Shown: positions 12,631-24,412, numbered from the stretch's first letter. The stretch: 64,000 bases of DNA from Xiphydria camelus (GCA_963678675.1 OY783194.1:24220278-24284277); one strand, 5' to 3'. Numbers and translations are program-made. The notes: generated by a model from the letters alone, not told the origin.

Positions 12631-13130
12631 TTTTATTTTGCAACGTGCACGGAGAGAGTATATTAATCAGTTATACTAGATAATACATTTGACATTTTGG
12701 GGAAAGCATTGCGTTCATTGCTGTAGTACTATATGACATTTGTCGACATACACCTGCGGTCAATGATTCTGATCGACCCGCTTTAGGTGACGGTACTTCA
12801 GTTCAACCGACTGTAGTTGAACTGTACGAAGCGGATCTTCTTGTTTTGCCATGAAGCATTAATCAAATTTAGCCTTTTTATGGCAAAACACTAAGGTTCA
12901 CTTGAATCTTTTATGTAGCTATGGTCGATTCGATAGAAGTACCGTCACCTAAAGCGGGTCGATCAGAATCATTGATGCTAGGTGTGCATTCGATGAACTT
13001 CATTAAACGTATGTCAATTGTTATTATAGGTACAGTAAAGCAATGAATGCAATATCTTACCCAAAATGTCAAATCTATTATATAGCACAACAGTGATTAA
13101 TACACTCTTTTCTCCGTACATAGTAAAAAA
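12625..13130. repeat. About 500-bp imperfect inverted repeat
   Basis: The strongest arms are at 12761-12799 and 12937-12975 (CAATGATTCTGATCGACCCG and its complement). Weaker mirror similarity extends outwards through TTTGACATTTTGGG to the CGGAGA ends. Confidence 0.6.
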
Positions 13131-13371
13131 TTGTGCGAACCCATATAGACCATTTTTGGTGTTAAATAATAATGGTATACGAATGAATGACACCAGATGT
13201 GGTACATATAGGCCCACACTGGTGACATAGTGTTAAAAATTAACAGCACTTTTTTACTGTATATTTTAGATATTTTGCATGAAACGATTTGTTTTGCTTA
13301 AATTAGATATGCTACAAAATTTGAAATAAGTGGAACATGTTTTTTAGAAGATGGATTGCGCCAAATTAGTG

Positions 13372-13474
13372 TACGGGAGACAAGGCACGGTTGTAGTGGG
13401 AAGTTGGCCCCTTGTTCCCTCTGCTTTTCACGATAACGAGGGGCCAACTTCCTGACACAATCGTCCCTGTCGCC
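13372..13474 (+). repeat. HP-MITE 11, B-like, degraded tips
   Basis: Core GGAAGTTGGCCCCTTGTT intact; the tips read ACGGGAGACAAGGC and CCCTGTCGCC. Confidence 0.75.
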
Positions 13475-13916
13475 AGGGCACTCGATGAAAGCACTATGAT
13501 ATTGCCATCTGTTGGGCGCCAATAGAAACACGGCGATGAGTTCTTAGCAATTCCCTCTCGCTCGATCAAAAAGCGATTCGCTCCAAATTCACCTAGGCAT
13601 ACCTAATTAAAGCCATTTGGGGGAGGGAAGGGGGGGGGGGATTATATCAATGTGTGCTTCATTTTACCAGCAGCTGCTATCATGAGGAGACATTTTATTA
13701 CTGATATAAATTGTTATTTTAGTTTATTCAGCGTTTACGACTATTCTTACTAACGAGACCCGAGAGAGAGTAGGGCAGGTATAATTAAATTAATCCATTC
13801 CACATGTGTGTACATTACTAAATATGTGCTTAATATCTTTGATTGCACTTCAATTTAATTCTTCCATATAACCACTGGAATTGTTTTCGACTCCGTTGGG
13901 AATATTACAAGTAAGC

Positions 13917-14023
13917 AGGAGAGATCGGGACGAGTTGACGGAAGAATTTGACCCCTCGGTGCCATAGGAATTAATGGAAACGAGGGGCCAACTTCCCGCT
14001 TCAACTCGCCCGAATCTCCCCTA
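13917..14023 (-). repeat. HP-MITE 12, B-type
   Basis: GGAGAGATCGGGACGAGTTG mirrored by CAACTCGCCCGAATCTCCCC. Confidence 0.85.
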
Positions 14024-14448
14024 TTAATATGCAACAGATGTCTGGTAGTACGTAACCGGTCGATAATCTACTTCCCGTAAAGTCCTCTGGTACACGAATT
14101 GTAAGCGAGTATGCAGGTAAATGAATTATACGAATGATTACCATAAGACCCCCGACACGAGAGAAATGCAGCTTTCAATCAACCCGAAATATCGAATTAA
14201 AATGACCCTCTCGAAGCTATTCACTCGACCGAGCGGAGCACACGAATATACTTAACACTTCGGATCGAAATCGTCGTTCCGCAGCGCGCCGAGGACTCGA
14301 CGACACCACCACTTATACCCACATTGAGCCGCGCGCGTCCATTCATTCATTCATATCCAACATAAAACTGTGACAGTCCCCAAAGTGAAATTCCCCGACA
14401 CGTTTGACCTGCCTCCCGCATCTCTCCGGGCTCGTATACCCGTACGCG

Positions 14449-14700
14449 TCAAGGTAATTTTGACGAATACCAGGATTTGACGCGAACAAAGAATGTTGGT
14501 TTAGTAGAAGAGGCGTGTTTGTTATTTTGATGAGGTATAATGGGATCTCGGGTGTTGATGCATAGCGCGTAGCGGGGTGCCTCGTCCGGGAACCCTGTGG
14601 GCCGCGCAGAGCCCCCTGTAGGACTCGTAGACTCCTTCAGACCCCCGTAGACAGGGGCCGCTACGCGTCCATCACGCGTCACGGTTTTGTATTTAGACAT
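14449..14700 (-). CDS. Unrecognised 83-codon ORF in a CpG-rich island
   Basis: ATG at 14700 in a fair context after a CpG-rich, promoter-like stretch (14700-15060). The frame reads MSKYKTVTRDGRVAAPVYGG and on to a stop, with no domain I recognise. It could be a short first exon or a chance open frame. Confidence 0.15.
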   Translation of the reverse strand: MSKYKTVTRDGRVAAPVYGGLKESTSPTGGSARPTGFPDEAPRYALCINTRDPIIPHQNNKHASSTKPTFFVRVKSWYSSKLP

Positions 14701-15109
14701 ATCTCACGGGCCTGCTCTGCCTCGCGGCTTCTCACTCCCGCGCGCATCGGTCGACTCGCTCTGTCTCTCGCTCGCTCGCTCTCCGCGTCCCGCTCACCTT
14801 ATCATTCACCGCTGCGCATATTTCAACATTAATTTCCTAGATGATGATACATCGCGCGCATCAATACGGGTATCAGCGTGCAGTCCCATCATCATAATTT
14901 TTTAAATAATCGCGCTTCCCGAGATGCGGCTCTCTCGATTCTCTCCTGTCCGTCTCCCGGGATGATTACCGCTCGTTCGTATTGCAGCGTGCCCCCGCCG
15001 GTAGTCGTTCGTCTGTTGGTAAACGTCGAGTTCTCGGCGATTGCGTTTCGTCGATTTTGTTTTTCTGTTCTTGCATATTTTTTTTTCGAACTTCGTCATT
15101 GTACACTGT

Positions 15110-15254
15110 AAAAAACTTGATATAATTGTATATAAAGCTTTCATCCATTATGTTGATTATGAAAATTAATAGATTCCGTTTTGAAATGTGTAAGAAAAAT
15201 TTTAAAAGGAAATATAAGTAGTAATTTTTATGTACTAGAGAAAAACTTTACACG
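15110..15254. repeat. AT-rich palindromic repeat, partial
   Basis: TTGTATATAAAGCTTTCATCC and GATTATGAAAATTAATAGAT followed by a degraded right arm, ending at an HP-MITE. Confidence 0.5.
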
Positions 15255-15349
15255 TGGGGTAAAACGGGGTGAGCTGGTGCAGGAAGTTGGCCCCTCGTTT
15301 CTATTACTTTCCGTAGAAACGAGGGGCCAACTTCCTGTGTTTTACCTTA
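15255..15349 (+). repeat. HP-MITE 13, A-type, right arm shortened
   Basis: Lacks the segment between CTTCCTGTG and TTTTACCTTA. Confidence 0.85.
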
Positions 15350-15357
15350 CAAAAGTA

Positions 15358-15466
15358 TAGGGGAGACCGGGGAGAGTTGATACAGGAAGTTGGCCCCCCG
15401 TTTTCATTAAATTCCATGTAAACGAGGGGCCAACTTCATATATCAACCCTCCTCGGTCCTCCTCTA
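15358..15466 (+). repeat. HP-MITE 14, B-type, full length
   Basis: Eight bases after copy 13, giving an A-B tandem pair. Confidence 0.9.
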
Positions 15467-16105
15467 TTGAAAATACAAAGACATCAGATAATAACGTCAA
15501 AATGACGTTGAAGTTCTACCAAATTAAGACTTCACCATCTTCCATTTAAAATACGTATAACGCAACATAGAAATGTATAGGTAAATTTGTGAATGTAGTA
15601 TAGGTATAGTTGAATTCGATATTTATTACAAAGGTTTAAATATATAAATACATACATATTTTATTAATCACAATTAATATACGATTACTCTTACATAATA
15701 GATACATCCTGATATCTGGTCATGATACTATTATGCAAAGAGAAAATTACAGCCATTTTTTGTCTCTAACCAATTGTGTATTCCATACTATATTAGTATT
15801 TTTGAGACAGTATTTTTGTTAAATACATATAGATACAGTCATATTTAAAGACATTTTGATTTCTCGTCCACGAATAAAATACAGCTTTGGTTTTAATACT
15901 AACGCAAAAACCGGCGTTGAAAATAATACAATAATTAATCTACAAGTTACATTATATTCTAAAGACTTGTATTTCGACAGAATTATTTTGTTGTAATAGC
16001 GATAAGCAAATTGTTTGATACTAGAAAAGTTTGATCCGAGTAAATGTGCATTTTTCATACCAATTATGAGAATACTATATGTTCATTTCTCTACTTGCAA
16101 CTGCA

Positions 16106-16213
16106 TAGGGTAAAGTGGGGTGAGATGGCCAAGGAAGTTGGCCCCTCGTTTTTATTACTTTCCGTGGCGACGAGGGGCCAACTTCCTTGGCTATCTCACT
16201 CCACTTTACCCTA
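16106..16213 (+). repeat. HP-MITE 15, A-type variant, full length
   Basis: GGGTAAAGTGGGGTGAGATG tip and GCCAAGGAAG arm, mirrored as CTTCCTTGGC. Lies just 3' of the transglutaminase stop. Confidence 0.9.
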
Positions 16214-16442
16214 ATTATGAAATAATAATGGAATAAATATTCCAATCACAGTTGTGTGTCATCCTTCCATGATTGCTTGGAATATTGAACTTCGATTTCA
16301 TTCACAATCTTGATAACCAAAGACGACTAATTTACGAATAATAAAGCGTGTATGGCACAAAATACAAAAGACTTCGAATAAAAATCACACGATATTACAT
16401 AACAAAAATATATGTACTTCATTTCGAAGTACGATAAAAAAA

Positions 16443-19400
16443 TTAATTAATACCATTCGTGACTTTCGCCGGTTTGACCATGAAATTGACGAAGCCATCG
16501 ACGTCTTCGAGTTCCTTCGAGTAAAACTTAGCCGCGATCGTAGCTCGGCCGGCAAGTTTGGGAGTCATGAGAAAGGAACACTGCGCCTCGGCGCCAACAT
16601 CGACGGTTTCCGACAGCTTCAATTTTAGTTGGTCGTCGAGCCCGGGACCCTCTATTAAGAATATACCTTTCTTCAGGGGTATCGGCAGGGGATTCGTGAA
16701 CTTGGCCGAAGCATTCAGTACCTCGCCAACGATAGCGTCGTTTTCGATCTGCGACGATAAGATTATAAATATTATCAGTAACTGTTTTTTTCCTCATTGA
16801 TAAAAACGAGATACCGACTGATGGTTAAAAAATACGACAACCGACTACATGAATTCACTAATGTAAGTCGGGTGGCCTACGGTTAAGGTGCATCTTGATA
16901 CCGTAGCAACTAAAGATTTTCACGTTATATTTCGCTGTATGATTTGGTGAATGAAGTCGGCCCCTCGTTTCCATTACTTTCCATAGAAACGAGGGGCCAA
17001 CTTCATTCGCTAAATCACCCTGTTTTAAGCTATATGTATGAAAGCTTCGCGCAAACGTATTTGGCGAATTTCTTGATGGGTTGCCTTTTCATTAGGCACA
17101 GGCTCTGGGATCGAAAGGCAACTAAGAAATTCTCACCGCGAAAAAAGTATATTAACAGTTGATAAATGTAACTTCAAATATGGCGAAATAAACGTTTCGT
17201 TAGAATAAGAAAACATATATTAATTATTGAAACGTTTGTTTCATTCAAATGGTTGATTCGGAGGATTTAATTATGTCAAAGAAATATCGTGATAGTTAAT
17301 GAGTATTTACTTGGTGTCTAACGAAATGTTTATTTCGTCACATTCAAACAAACCTTTATTAACTACAAATAAATTATTTTCTCGGTGCTCTGATTGCGAA
17401 GTACCTACGCGTATGTCGTTATAATTTATGAAAATATTATTTAATTGTTCAACTACGGCCAATTGTTAGGAAGGCGTTACCTTACCGTGATTTTGATGTC
17501 TGGTTTTCTCACGCGGAAGTCGTCCTGAGCGAAGTACTCAAAGTTGGTATCCTTCACAGTCGCGAGACAAGCGATGTTGAAGGCACACTGATTCAACAAT
17601 CTAGGGGCGTATTCCTCCCAAGAAACATCCATGCGAACTTCCTCGAGAACTCCCGGTTTGACAGTTCGATCGGTATTCGATCTTTTCACGGCATCGCCCA
17701 CGCGACCGGTGTACAAAACCGCTTCGATTCGTAAGATGACCGAAACGCGATATTCGTTAACGTAGCTTCGATTTTTTATCAAGAGCACGACGCTGCGATA
17801 ATAAATTTAACGTTCAATTAATTAATTTCATAATAGAATAGGAGAGATCGGGGTAAGTTGATACGTGAAATTGGCCCCTCATTGCCATTACTTTCGAAGG
17901 CAACGAGGGGCCAACTTCGCGTATCAACTTGCTCCGGTTTCCCCTGATCAAAGAAAATTTGTTCATCCGCTTTACCTGAACGGTTGACCAATTATTATGT
18001 CATCTCTCAGTTCAAAGTTGAACATAATATCATTAAATTCCTCGTTCAGATAGTAGCGACTAAATAACGATTGGCTCTGGCGTAAAGCTTTTAACATGGA
18101 AGCGCGTTCGTCTTCAGTCTCTGCGAAAAAATACAATTGCGTAAATTAATTATTATAGAATCAAGAGGTAATAAACCGAAGAAAACTATAATTTACTCAC
18201 GTTCGGGATATTTATACGAATCGGTTATGTCTTCTCGTTCCCATCTACCAACTTGCTTCGTACTGATAAGTTGACCGATTCTGTAAAAAAAAACGTAAAA
18301 AAGAGGAAATAAAATATTCGTGAGAAAGTTTGACAAATTGAAAGAGGAAGTTGGCCCTTCGTTTCCATTACTTGCTATAGAAACGAGGGGCCAACTTCCT
18401 TTATCAACTCGTCTTGATCTTCTGAACTGATCTCACGTACCCCAACACATCCTTCCTGATCAACTTTAACGGCTGCGTGGGTCCGTTGTACCGCCAAAAC
18501 ACCTTATCGGCATTTACTTCGGCGTACAGAAAGGCATTGTCGTATGGACGAAGAACCTCACCCTTCTTCACCGCCGCGACTGAAGCCGGGCCGCAGCGAT
18601 ACGCGTCTTCGCTCAACTCTTGAGGCGTCGCGTCGATCGCCTGCCATCCGTCGCACTCGGATCCTAAGTCCAGCCTCTTCATCCAGACTTCGTTCCACAC
18701 GTGGAAATTCCTAGGAGATGATTATAATGCGAATCTCTTTAGCATTGCCGAGCTAGGAGACCGGGGCAAGTTGACGAATGAAGTTGGCCCCTCGTTATCA
18801 TTAGTTTACATAGCGACGAGGGGCCAACTTCTCTCATACTTTAAAGATCAAGATAGGGTAAAACTGGGTGAGCTGGCGAATGAAGTTGGCCCCTCGTTTC
18901 CATTACTTTCCATGGAAATGAGGGGCCAACTTCATTCGCCAACTCACCCCGTTTTACCCTATAACAGAATTTCCGGCATAGTTACGCACCATATGGAATC
19001 GCTGTTAAGCTCTTCCATTATCTTGCCTTCTGCGTCCACGAAGTAGTCCACCGTGAGACTGCTTTGCGTGTCGTGCGCGCTGGAATAATTCGTCACCACT
19101 CGACAGGGTAAACCGAGGGCGCGACAGACCGTGGCCAAGACGCCGGAAAAGACCCAACACTGGCCGTATTTGACGGGTTTTTTTGTTTTGTAGTACTGCT
19201 GCAGGATTTTCTGGGAGCCCATCCACTTCGTGGGTGGCGTACCACCTCCAAAGTCGTCTGACCAATTCCCCATCACGGCACCGTTGTCGTCCGGCGAGTT
19301 GACCTGTCGGTGACGGTGAGCGATGAGCGTTCGACTCCGTCAATGATGATGGGTTTGCGATAAGAGAATTTAGAAGGTGATCGGTTTAACGGAAATGCAT

Positions 19401-22130
19401 CTGACAACTTATAGAATGCATTAGTCGTTGCGCCAAAAAATAAACTTGTAGATATTTCATGAATAAATCGACATTTTGCGTGTTACTGAAATGACGTTTG
19501 TCCTGGGATGAACTCCTTAAGGATTTTAAATATCAAAACGCTTTTCGATGTGACACAAAGTGCATAATCTGATCCTTTGGTCGCGGTAAATTACGTAAAA
19601 AAGAGTCGTGCGTATATTATATCGCTCTTGCTAGCAGCTATACAGCAATTAGGGGAGACAGGGGCACTTCATAACAGGAAGTTGACTCCTCATTATCATT
19701 TAAAGTAACGGGAATAGGGGGCCAACATTATGGATTAACTAACCTCTGTCTCTCCTACTATAACTAAAATTTATAAAGAAATTACGAGGCGCTTTAATTA
19801 TGTAGAATCATAAATCATACAGTCATATAGCGATAATGAGCCCTTTAGGAAGCAATAGCAGACTATGGTATTTACCATTTAGTATCCAACTTAGAGTGAA
19901 TACAGTCACCGATCGATAATGCTCACAGCATATCATTGCTATTCTTAACGGGACAACCCTTTCTTTGACGCATCACAAGAATTTATATACTCACTGCAGC
20001 GGAGAGAATCCGAGATATCACAACGGGATCATTTCGGCCAGAGACCCGAGTCTTTCCAACGTCGATCATGAGGTACAAAACGCAATCCAGAATATCTCGC
20101 TCGAATTGGGAGTATTTCCATACGGTTGGCCTCAGACGATTGTAACTTCCACGCCATATCAAACCCGTGTCGGCCAATACGTATTCCTGTCGCTTATCCT
20201 CTCCTTCGAGGTACACCGTATCAGCTGATAATAATTATACATTTAAAATATATAGTTGAGTTTAAAAATATTATATAATATTATAATAACAAAATTTATG
20301 TTATTCGAAAATGTTGCAATAAACATTTTATATGGGGTAAAACGGGGTGAGTTGGCACAGGAAGTTGGCCCCTCATTTCTACGGAAAGTAATGCGAACGA
20401 GGGGCCAATTCACTTTGTTTTGCCCTAATTGCTCAATTATGGTTTCGTACCTTCGCACCACGGATTGAAAATGATGTAAAACGGATCTTCCATCGTAAAG
20501 CTCACAGCAGCATCAGTCTCTATTATCCTGGTATCGATATCCATCTTCCATTTGCCGACCATCGCGTTCGCCGATGGTACCACCTAAAATGATAAAGTTA
20601 TTTCGGATATCTGTAATTTCTGAAGCTTATAATTTAGATTCCATGACTTTCTATCAATCTTATGCACAACGAAAATATCCAGACTTACCCGCGAGGAGTA
20701 AGAAAACCCGTTTCTGATACAATTCACCACCCATTAATGAATGAAGCAGAGATTTGTGAAAAAGCAACTCTTTTTCAAAAACTACCGCGCAATTAGTTTT
20801 TCAATGAAAATACAAGTTGACAATTGTTAATTACCTTTATTATCATGGACTTTTCGTCCACCGAATCTATAGTTGTTTGCCAGGAACCACTGGTTACTTC
20901 ATCGGGAGGGAGAACCGGGGTCGCCACGAGTGTCCCGTGACCATACTGAGGTTTTTCCACCCCGTCCAGAGTAAACACCATAGAGATTCCATCGGTGGAC
21001 GGCTGATAGTCACGCGAGAATATGAGTCTGATGTAAAACTCTTGGCCACGACGTACTATCAGCCTAGCCTTGCCATCTTCACGATTCACGAGATCGTATC
21101 TGGATGTTCGGTGGGCCTCGCCATTCTCTCGTATAAACGGATCCACTTGCACCACTGACAGGACCGAAACTCTGAAATCCTCCCCTGGATATAAACGGAA
21201 GCGTCGATTATTATGATATTTGTAAATAAGAAGATGGTCATAAAATCGGCAAACAATATATTAGGGTAAAACGGGGTGAATTGGCGAATGAAGTTGGCCC
21301 CTCGTTTCTACGGAAAGTAATGGAAACGAGGGGCCAACTTCCTGCGCCAACTCGCCTCGCTTTATCCTACTTTATGATAAATAATTAAATTCTCGTATTT
21401 TTTTTTTAGTTATTACATACAGATCACAAATCAGTCAGTTTTCCAATTCTTCGTATTTTTCATATAGGGTAACACGGGGTGAGTTGGCGCAGGAAATTGG
21501 CCCCTTGTTTTTACGGGAAGTAATAAAAAAGAGGGGCCAACTTCATGTACCAAATCACCCTGTTTACCCTACGGGACTACATTTCTAATTAATCGAGAAA
21601 ATCCTGCAAATCTACACTAAATAATTAAAGATATTTAAGTTGTGACAACTACTGACTTTTCTAATCATTACTATAATAGTTTTCATAGTTGTCTCGACAA
21701 TTTTGATGGCAACTATTCGAGCTTGTTCGTTGGCACTAGTACCTATTTAGAGGGTAAACTTGGGTGGATTGATGCATGAATTTGGCACCACATTACTACA
21801 GAAAGCAATGGAAACGAAGGGCCAACTTCTTCTGTTAACCCAACCCGGTTTCCCGTCAATTGTCACAATTATTTCTATTTACCAAATCTAAAGGGATTAG
21901 TATGATAACTAGAAACTAAACTAGTATCGATCATCAAATACGAGTAGTTGTCACCGTAATATAATAATTGCCACAACTATTGTTTCCCTTGAGTACACTC
22001 GTCATACTATAATGAACACATTTTGAAAAAGAAGAGCTTTAACTTGTCACTCACAATAAAACCTATAGGGAAACGGATTGAAGCGCCTGTCGTCGAAGTT
22101 ACGATAACGGTCGTAAAATCTGTAATTCAT
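16443..22130 (-). CDS. Tg: Transglutaminase (protein-glutamine gamma-glutamyltransferase), 10 exons, complete
   Basis: Cross-links proteins by joining glutamine and lysine side chains; in arthropods it acts in clotting and cuticle. Exons on the minus strand, 5' to 3': 22130-22055, 21154-20835, 20583-20451, 20224-19995, 19303-18990, 18710-18441, 18280-18201, 18120-17976, 17792-17486, 16748-16443. All junctions are GT-AG and keep frame; the total is 2181 nt (726 aa), usual for the family. Order: N-terminal beta-sandwich (about residues 25-150), catalytic core, two C-terminal beta-barrels. The triad is visible: Cys302 in YGQCWVFSG, His361 in NFHVWNEVW, Asp384 in WQAIDATPQE, with the family's usual spacing. 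There is no signal peptide, as expected for leaderless secretion. The start at 22130 follows from the phase-1 donor at 22055; an in-frame ATG-less extension upstream makes the exact start less sure. Several introns are filled by HP-MITE hairpins. Identification is firm; the choice of first exon is inferred. Confidence 0.93.
16935..17034 (+). repeat. HP-MITE 16, A-type, left tip lost
   Basis: Starts within GATTTGGTGAATGAAG. In the last transglutaminase intron. Confidence 0.85.
17157..17362. repeat. 206-bp TIR MITE in a transglutaminase intron
   Basis: Arms of about 47 bp contain GCGAAATAAACGTTTCGTTA at the left and its complement at the right. Lies in the last intron (16749-17485). Confidence 0.6.
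17839..17946 (+). repeat. HP-MITE 17, B-type
   Basis: Occupies 108 of the 183 bp of the intron 17793-17975, 30 bp from the donor. Confidence 0.9.
18320..18424 (+). repeat. HP-MITE 18, B-like, degraded tips
   Basis: Fills most of the 160-bp intron 18281-18440; its edge is about 15 bp from the splice donor. Confidence 0.8.
18754..18840 (+). repeat. HP-MITE 19, B-type, right arm truncated
   Basis: TAGGAGACCGGGGCAAGTTG tip; ends after CAACTTCTCTCAT. In the same intron as copy 20. Confidence 0.85.
18854..18961 (+). repeat. HP-MITE 20, A-type, full length
   Basis: With copy 19 it makes up about 195 of the 279 bp of intron 18711-18989; 28 bp from the donor. Confidence 0.92.
19650..19757 (-). repeat. 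HP-MITE 21, B-type, diverged
   Basis: TAGGGGAGACAGGGGCA and CTCTGTCTCTCCTA tips; core has several changes. In intron 19304-19994. Confidence 0.85.
20331..20427 (-). repeat. HP-MITE 22, A-type, right arm shortened
   Basis: In the 226-bp intron 20225-20450, ending 23 bp from the donor. Confidence 0.85.
21262..21369 (-). repeat. HP-MITE 23, A-type
   Basis: Unmatched arms: GAATTGGCGAATGAAG left, CTTCCTGCGCCAACTC right, so the two sides derive from different variants. Confidence 0.9.
21465..21571 (-). repeat. HP-MITE 24, A-type
   Basis: Also unmatched: GCGCAGGAAA left, CTTCATGTACCAAATC right. About 95 bp after copy 23. Confidence 0.88.
21748..21858 (-). repeat. HP-MITE 25, A-type, diverged
   Basis: Tip AGAGGGTAAACTTGGGTGG; core only partly paired. 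Confidence 0.75.
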
Positions 22131-22600
22131 CCTGACCGCCGCAGGACTTGCGAGCGACTGGCTCAGTGTGAATGCAAATGAGACACTAACGCCGGGACGA
22201 GATCTCGCCCAGGTCCTTTTCACGCACGTGCGCTGCACCTACTGCCGCGCCGAGATCGGTGCAGCCGATGATGTAGACGGTGAATTGATCGACCGCGGGA
22301 AGTGCAACAGCGGCGGGTCCGGCGTGTTCTAAGAGAGAACCCAAGGTTCCGCTCGAAGAAAAGCGAACGCAACCATACATGGTTACGTTCACCCGGCTGG
22401 GGACACCTGCGACGGTTACGCGAATGTAAGAGCTACAGTCATCCGCTTCATTTCCATCGATCGGCGGAGGACCGTTCGAAGAATCGCCTGATCGGTATAT
22501 TCTATCTTCGGAGGATATACGCGTTCTCCAGGATCGGCGAGTGTCGCCAATGTCGATCGAAATTCTCGCGATGACCGTATCGAACGCAAACTGACGACGG
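22131..22600 (-). promoter_or_regulatory. Probable proximal 5' flank of the transglutaminase
   Basis: Moderately GC-rich sequence directly upstream of the proximal first coding exon. Open frames here lack conserved features and are read as 5'UTR or promoter. I see no clear TATA box. Confidence 0.3.
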
Positions 22601-22963
22601 GTTAGCTTACATTTATGTCCTCACACACCTGGCTTTCTAACTGGACGTGGTTCCAAGTTCACAATGCTTTTGTTGGCATCGTTTAATATAAAGACAGGCT
22701 TTCGACAAAGTATGCGAGACACGATGAATGTACAAAGAAATGGTTAAAGATAAGGTGATATACTCGTAGTTTGTCTGATATGGGCGTCTCGAGTTCGGTT
22801 TTAATTACTTGTTGGCAGGCCTTATTAGGTGCAATGATCTCAGCACTACGGAAACACTTTTCTCTGGAAAATGTCTGGACGTGAAACGTATTTGGGCAAA
22901 TGTTTCAATTAGTGCTAATCAAGTGATATTAGAATTCTAAGAAACTCGGTGTTTGTACGGGGT

Positions 22964-23045
22964 ACGGTAAAACGGGGTGAGTTGGCGCAGAAAGTTGGCC
23001 CCTCGTTTCTATTACTTTCCATCCAAATGAGGGGCCAACATTTTA
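22964..23045 (+). repeat. HP-MITE 26, A-type, right tip lost
   Basis: Ends after GGGGCCAAC, replaced by ATT-rich sequence with GCAATATT repeats. Confidence 0.8.
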
Positions 23046-23365
23046 GTATTATTGCGTAGCGTTTCAGCAATATTCCTGCAACGTTGCAGCAATATCCAAA
23101 TGTCCGTCCCTTTGCAATATTGCATGTAACATTTCTGCAATATTGCACTGCAATATCTCTGCGTGCGCATAAAAACTATAATAAATAACTTTTCTTTGCA
23201 TATTTAATGCTTTGTGTGCTTGAGTTTCTAATTCTTGCTCTATTAACACGTCTATCAGCTAATTTAGGGCTTATTGACAATTAAAATTTTTCTGGTTATT
23301 TCGGGACACGATTCCGGGATGCTTTGGATATAAAGCTGGACTCTTCCCTGACGACTACTGTAACA

Positions 23366-23447
23366 TAGGATAAAGTAGGTTAGCTCTATTACTTTCCATC
23401 GCGACGAGGGGCCAACTTCCTTGGCCATCTCACCCCACTTTACCCTA
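23366..23447 (+). repeat. HP-MITE 27, A-type variant, left arm internally deleted
   Basis: The left core is missing; the right arm (CTTCCTTGGCCATCTCACCC) is that of copy 15. Confidence 0.8.
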
Positions 23448-24232
23448 ACAACTTAGCTTTGTTACAAAACGGAAGTTTAAACTATACAGACGGTGATTTT
23501 TTATTAATATGTTTAAACAAATATTCGTCATAGGTACTATTTTAAAAATTTCATAATATGCATGAAAATTAAAACTAGTGAAAATTAATGTTTTTCCGCC
23601 ATTACGAAAATGTCTGTATTGTAAATTGCTCTGTTTGATTAAACTTGGCATTAATCATTTTTTGTTTTTGCACAAAAAAAGTACAGCTATACCTAATAGA
23701 TCGACTCAAAATCGCATGAAACAAAAAATGAACGTAATGTTAAAGTACCGTTTCGCCTTTTAGCATTACCTATTTTTTTATTTTTGCATAAAAAAAGTAT
23801 AGCTAGAACGACTCAGAATCGTACGGAACGAACAATTAACGTAATATTGAAGTACCGTTTCTTTTGGCTGATACGCCTTTTTGGCACTAAAATAGAAAAC
23901 TTTTCAAAAAATGGCGTACACGCTCTTTTGCCATTAGTCACGCGATATGTACGTCCAGTTAACAAACACTGCGCTGTACTTTCAACCCTGAAAACCGTAT
24001 CGCGAAAGTTCACTTCCGCCGCGCCCATCTTAGACGTCGGACAGTAATGTACTTATGAAACTTGTTTCACGCGTTATTTTCTAGAGCGTGACTTTACGAG
24101 GCAATAACTACTTCCGATGACTGCTTAACACCGATAGTGCTGCTATAATTGTTAATATACATACATGGAAAGCAAATTATACTCTGTACGGATAAATTAA
24201 ATCAATTATGAATTGTGAACGACGGGCACATA

Positions 24233-24382
24233 TATACCGTATGTCTGACGGCAAGCGCAACACCACTTCGGCAGTTTTTACCGACGGTGGTCGAAAAATG
24301 CATTGGATCTAATGCAAGATTCGACCACCGTCGGTAAAAACTGCCGAAGTGGTGTTGCGCTTGCCGTCAGACATACGGTATA
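24233..24382. repeat. 150-bp near-perfect palindrome
   Basis: The left arm with TGTCTGACGGCAAGCGCAAC is mirrored at the right after a short AATGCATTGGATCTAATGCA centre. The arms are about 65 bp and nearly identical, so the insertion is recent. It abuts the mariner fossil. Confidence 0.75.
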
Positions 24383-24412
24383 CGAGTAGAGGTGGGGATG
24401 GTAATATGTATG

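Larger units (their letters stand above)
1..16442. other. Long stretch without a confident gene
   Basis: Holds 15 HP-MITEs, the AT-rich palindrome family, CpG-rich tracts (about 2950-3400, 4620-5560, 6300-7060, 14270-15060), one decayed dispersed repeat and microsatellites. Open frames in the CpG-rich tracts lack domains or splice logic. Confidence 0.6.

Noticed and set aside
18404..18440. Extra residues after RKDVLG in the transglutaminase reading frame
   Set aside because: Read-through past a good GTACGTGAG donor into an intron and a hairpin element; the family continues with IGQLIST from the next exon.
18959..18989. C-terminal CVTMPEILL of the transglutaminase exon frame
   Set aside because: Intronic read-through; the true join gives SDSIWNFHVWNEVW.
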